Assembly: GCA_016748015.1 (NCBI GenBank)
Contig: JAAOMT010000697.1
Coordinates: forward strand, 492,897-556,896
DNA: 64,000 nucleotides
DNA from: Geosiphon pyriformis
Lineage: Eukaryota > Glomeromycota > Glomeromycetes > Archaeosporales > Geosiphonaceae
Direction: 5' to 3'
The translations under genes and the position numbers were made by a program. The notes beneath the pieces are model-generated. The model had not been told where the DNA came from. It made no database searches and saw only the letters and a list, made by a program, of their open reading frames with translations. The stretch's first letter is position 1. Each line of letters starts with the position of its first letter. Positions 60,847 to 64,000 of this stretch are shown piece after piece.

Positions 60847-62204
60847 TATTACTTATAGAAAAAAAGTACAAGAAAAAAACAAAAAAAAACAGATAGTGAA
60901 ATAAACCAATAGAAGAATAATACTTAATAAATAAATATAATGTCAAAAAATCATAACATATTACTTAACAATAAGCATATTGTCAGAAAATCATGATATA
61001 TTGGTCAAGAATATGTAAGATTTTGTATAATAAGAATTATATATATATAGTAAGAATATTAAAAACAAAAAAAAATTTATTCAATTTAAAAGTTAAGAAT
61101 AGTAGCTAGAAATAAGTAATTATTTCATATTTTTTTCTTCAAAAAATAGTTTTCTATAACTTGAAGTGAAATTATATTTATATTAATAAAAATATTTATT
61201 ATTATCTAAAATTTATGTTATTATTACTTAATTAAAAAATATTAATTATTTTTATGCTATTAACAATTTATGTTAATTGAATTCAATACTTAATTATACT
61301 AGATCAATAATTTTTAATTATAATTATTGATAAGATACTAATTTTTTATTTCTTTTCTTATTTTTTTTTATTTTCTTTTGTTTTGTTTTTTGTTGTTTAC
61401 TAATTGATTAAAGAAATTAAGCACTAAATAATTAACATTAAAAATAGTCTGATAAAAAATTTAAAAACAAGTATAAAAAACTTAAGAATAGTTTACCAAA
61501 AGGACATAACTGTCAGAATAAACTGGTTATTATATTGAAAAAAAATTCACAAAAGAAATCATCAATTGAATTTCTGTTTATTATACAAAAGACTTAACCA
61601 AAATTTTTAAACTCTAAAATCTTTAGAAATCACCATTATTAACAACTATTGAGCACTAAATTGTAGATTTGTTATTTGTTCTAACATTTCAAATAATTAT
61701 CTGTAATATTTAGTGCTTTTTGTAAGATATAATTCAACAGAAAACCAGTACCAATAGCTATTATCCAAAACAAAAGCAGAATCAAAAGTAATAAAGACAA
61801 ACCACTTGAAATTTGTAAAAAATTTATTTCAAAATTATCAAACTTATCTCAAATTAACAAGTAACTATTGGTTAGCAGAATTAGCTTTCAACTTTTATGT
61901 CAATAAAAAAATCAAATTCTATTTAGAAAACCAAAAAAATCCAGAAGCTATACTTAAAAATTTTTACAATAAATTACTCTAAAGCACCACACTTTCACAA
62001 AATCATTTATTTGTCTTACTAATTACAGAAATAAATCAAAAAATTGAGAATTACACCTAGCAGAAATTTTTTATTATCTTTACAGATAAAGACAAAAGAA
62101 AGTTACAAACTTTAACAAAAACACCAAAGAAAATACAACTGCCTACTTAGAAAAAACCAAGGATTATTTTATCTATATACCTATCTTATCATTATATACC
62201 AGAA
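60847..62204 (+). mobile_element. Second gypsy 5' part (LTR, PBS and gag) sharing the LTR at 60847
   Basis: The LTR 60847-61708 is followed by a primer-binding site (TTAGTGCTTTTTGTAAG) and 450 bp of gag matching 57000-57440. So the LTR acts as 3' LTR of one element and 5' LTR of the next, as in LTR-mediated tandem arrays. Gag is cut near 62204 by the LINE insertion. Confidence 0.7.
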
Positions 62205-63353
62205 AAAAAAACTTCTTTCTCTCGTTCCTCCACAAATCCCAAAAAAGAGTCAAAAGTTTTTTGGAAGAAGTTTTTTACCATTCAGTACAATAAATCCAAA
62301 CCATTTCTGCTTGATTACGAGGCCGTTGTTGGCCCTAGTATTGCTGTCATGAAACAAACGGTTAAAAGTTCTGGCTTTGAGGGTGGTTTCAAGGCTGTTC
62401 TGTTAAGGAAAAAGAGAAGAGGTGGTGTTCTTGAGGACAATGCTGGTGCTGAAGAGGGTTCTGCTAAGGTGCAAAGTAGTCGTTCGTGAGACTCGGAGAC
62501 TAGTGATACCACAGAATCTGACAGTGTTGATATGGAAGAGGAGTGTCTTGTAGAGGAAACAAGTTTTGATTATGGTGAAGGTGGTGTGCTCATTGGTGGA
62601 GATTTGGATCAAATGCCAAAAGGTTTGCAGGTGACAACTAGAAAAGCATTGGGAAAACCTTTGGGAAAGATCGACTTCCTAGATGGCAATAATAATGATG
62701 ATGTTCTTTGGATGCCCCTCTGGTGCTTCCCCCTCCTCTTAAGAACCTGGTCAATGTTTCTGTTAGAAAGTCATTTGCTTTGGATTTAGATCTGAAAGCG
62801 GTAGAAAAAAATTTGGCCCAGGAAAAGCTCAAAAAGATCAGGAGTTTATTTTCAGGAATCAATGGTTTTGGGGGGGCATCTACCCCCTCAAAGTTCTCAG
62901 AGATCATCAGAGCGACATTCACTTCTGAATCAGGTCTAATGAAAGCCACTGAAAAGGCTACTGGTGCGAATATCATGGTAAACACCAATCTTAAGAGATC
63001 AGCTGGTCACTCAGATTGGGCTGTGGTGTTAAAGAAAATTCCAGTTGGAACATCAGCTGAGGCTGTGCACACTGCACTCTCTGAGTTTGGGATAATTAAG
63101 TCGATCAAGATGCAATTGGTGGGGCTGTAGCAGAAGACTGTGGTAGAATTTGAGCAATTAAATCACGCTGATTTGGTCATGGCAAAGTGGTCAATCTTAA
63201 TCAGGAAGGATGCTGTGCAGGTGGCTAGATCAGATTTGGACAAAGAATCATGGGACATGAAGGACCAGCATAGGGTGCTGCTCTATACTCTACCAATGGG
63301 AACAACTGCTCATGACATCTGGGATTTTATTGGTTCTGTGGGTGAGAAGACGT
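62205..63353 (+). mobile_element. LINE 5' part inserted in gypsy gag (copy C)
   Basis: The leader TTCTTTCTCTCGTTCC and ORF1 are present up to the block GTTAHDIWDFIGSVGEKT-like at 63353, then the sequence changes. It is the least AT-shifted LINE in the window. ORF1 carries only a few lesions: TGA at about 62487, a frameshift near 62700 and TAG at 63128 (TGG to TAG). RRM-like block at about 63020-63230. Confidence 0.8.
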
Positions 63354-64000
63354 TGTTACAGGATGGTTTTCTTGTTATATTTAATTGCTGATATCCTGCT
63401 TTAATTGCAATCAGTCTTTCATGAGTTCCTCAATTCTATTTGTGTGATAATGTCACTGTTACACTGAAGGCTTTCTTTTTACTGTTGTGATGTAAGTTAT
63501 TCTTTAATTCTTGATTGTTGTGTGTGTTTATGTACTCCTTCTCAGAGGCTGAACTGAAATCTACCCACTGTCTGGAGTCTTCTCTGAGGCTATCCTTGCA
63601 ATTGCCTAATGTGTTTCTCTAATCTAGAAACACAGAATGTTAATGGTCTTTAGCACTTTTCTAATTCTCACAATAAAGCTTTTATCAATTAGTAACAACG
63701 TGAATAATCTTGATCAAAGATTATTCTTCCAAGGGATTCAGTTGATGAATGATAGTTTCATTCAATAAATAATACAAGTAAGTTTCTTAATACTTTGGGT
63801 TGTGATAGTTCAGTTTTAAATATTCTTTTTCATTTCTTTTTGATTTTAAAGGTTTCTTGGGATATTTAATTTGAAAGTATGATTTAAAGTGAAGTTTGTT
63901 GGATAAAATTGGATCTATTGCTTGATAAGTTATGATTTTTATTACTTGATTGATTCTTTCCCAATATTAAAACTACTGTATATATATATGTTTGTAGTTC
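63354..64000. other. Unidentified insertion, open at window end
   Basis: Starts TGTTACAGGATGG at the point where LINE ORF1 is broken. It has moderate GC and no coding frame, like the insertion at 22870. It could be the start of an LTR of another family. An inverted pair GATAATCTTGATC/GATCAAAGATTATTC lies at about 63700-63727. Confidence 0.4.

Larger units (their letters stand above)
56278..61708 (+). mobile_element. AT-converted Ty3/gypsy retrotransposon
   Basis: A 5' LTR (56278-56945), a mutated primer-binding site at 56948, gag, RT and integrase traces, and a 3' LTR (60847-61708). Compared with the element at 20931, almost all changes are C to T or G to A. The 5' LTR is shorter by about 190 bp. 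The usual polypurine tract before 60847 is not visible, so the right LTR may belong to a rearranged tandem copy. Confidence 0.78.

Noticed and set aside
57000-62204. Possibility that the gag/pol region is an endogenous virus of animals or plants
   Set aside because: The LTR, PBS, gag knuckle, RT and integrase order is that of a fungal Ty3/gypsy retrotransposon and no envelope-like gene is seen.

Overview
The window looks like nuclear DNA of an arbuscular mycorrhizal fungus (Glomeromycotina, most likely Rhizophagus or a close relative). The DNA is very AT-rich. The host genes are cut by many short introns, and the LINE and Ty3/gypsy proteins are of types I recognise from Rhizophagus and Gigaspora genomes. 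This is an assignment from pattern recognition; no search was run.

Layout. 1-4985: two retroelements on the minus strand, a LINE (open at the window edge) and a short ORF1-only relative. 4986-9686: AT-rich DNA with microsatellites and perhaps one orphan exon. 9687-17969: a compact gene island of Rab2 (-), a CHERP-like splicing factor (+), PBDC1/Ypl225w (-) and a Sec2/Rabin8-type Rab GEF (+), arranged as divergent and convergent pairs. 19277-43380: a nested retrotransposon region with a solo gypsy LTR, a 5' gypsy fragment with a readable gag, an old LINE split by a non-autonomous LTR element, further LINE relics, and the best-preserved LINE (36068-42775). 43824-48467: a second gene island with ribosomal protein S19 (+) and a 17-exon kinesin-5 (-), convergent. 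48600-64000: a second transposon region with an ORF1-only LINE relative followed by LINE ORF1, a hAT transposase relic, a minus-strand LTR fragment, a heavily mutated gypsy element with recognisable gag, RT and integrase, a second gypsy 5' part, a LINE broken into that, and an unidentified sequence running off the end.

I rebuilt the host genes exon by exon, and reading frame is kept across every junction. They contain microexons of 11, 11, 14 and 16 nt, two GC-AG introns and one candidate U12-type AT-AC intron in the kinesin gene. The Rab2 and Sec2 genes both serve vesicle traffic. The CHERP-like protein (CID, RS, G-patch) carries an added CCHC knuckle.

The transposon families appear in two states: readable copies, and copies in which almost all differences are C-to-T or G-to-A, enough to destroy catalytic residues. 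This points to an episodic RIP-like or methylation-driven process. No rRNA, tRNA or CRISPR was recognised.
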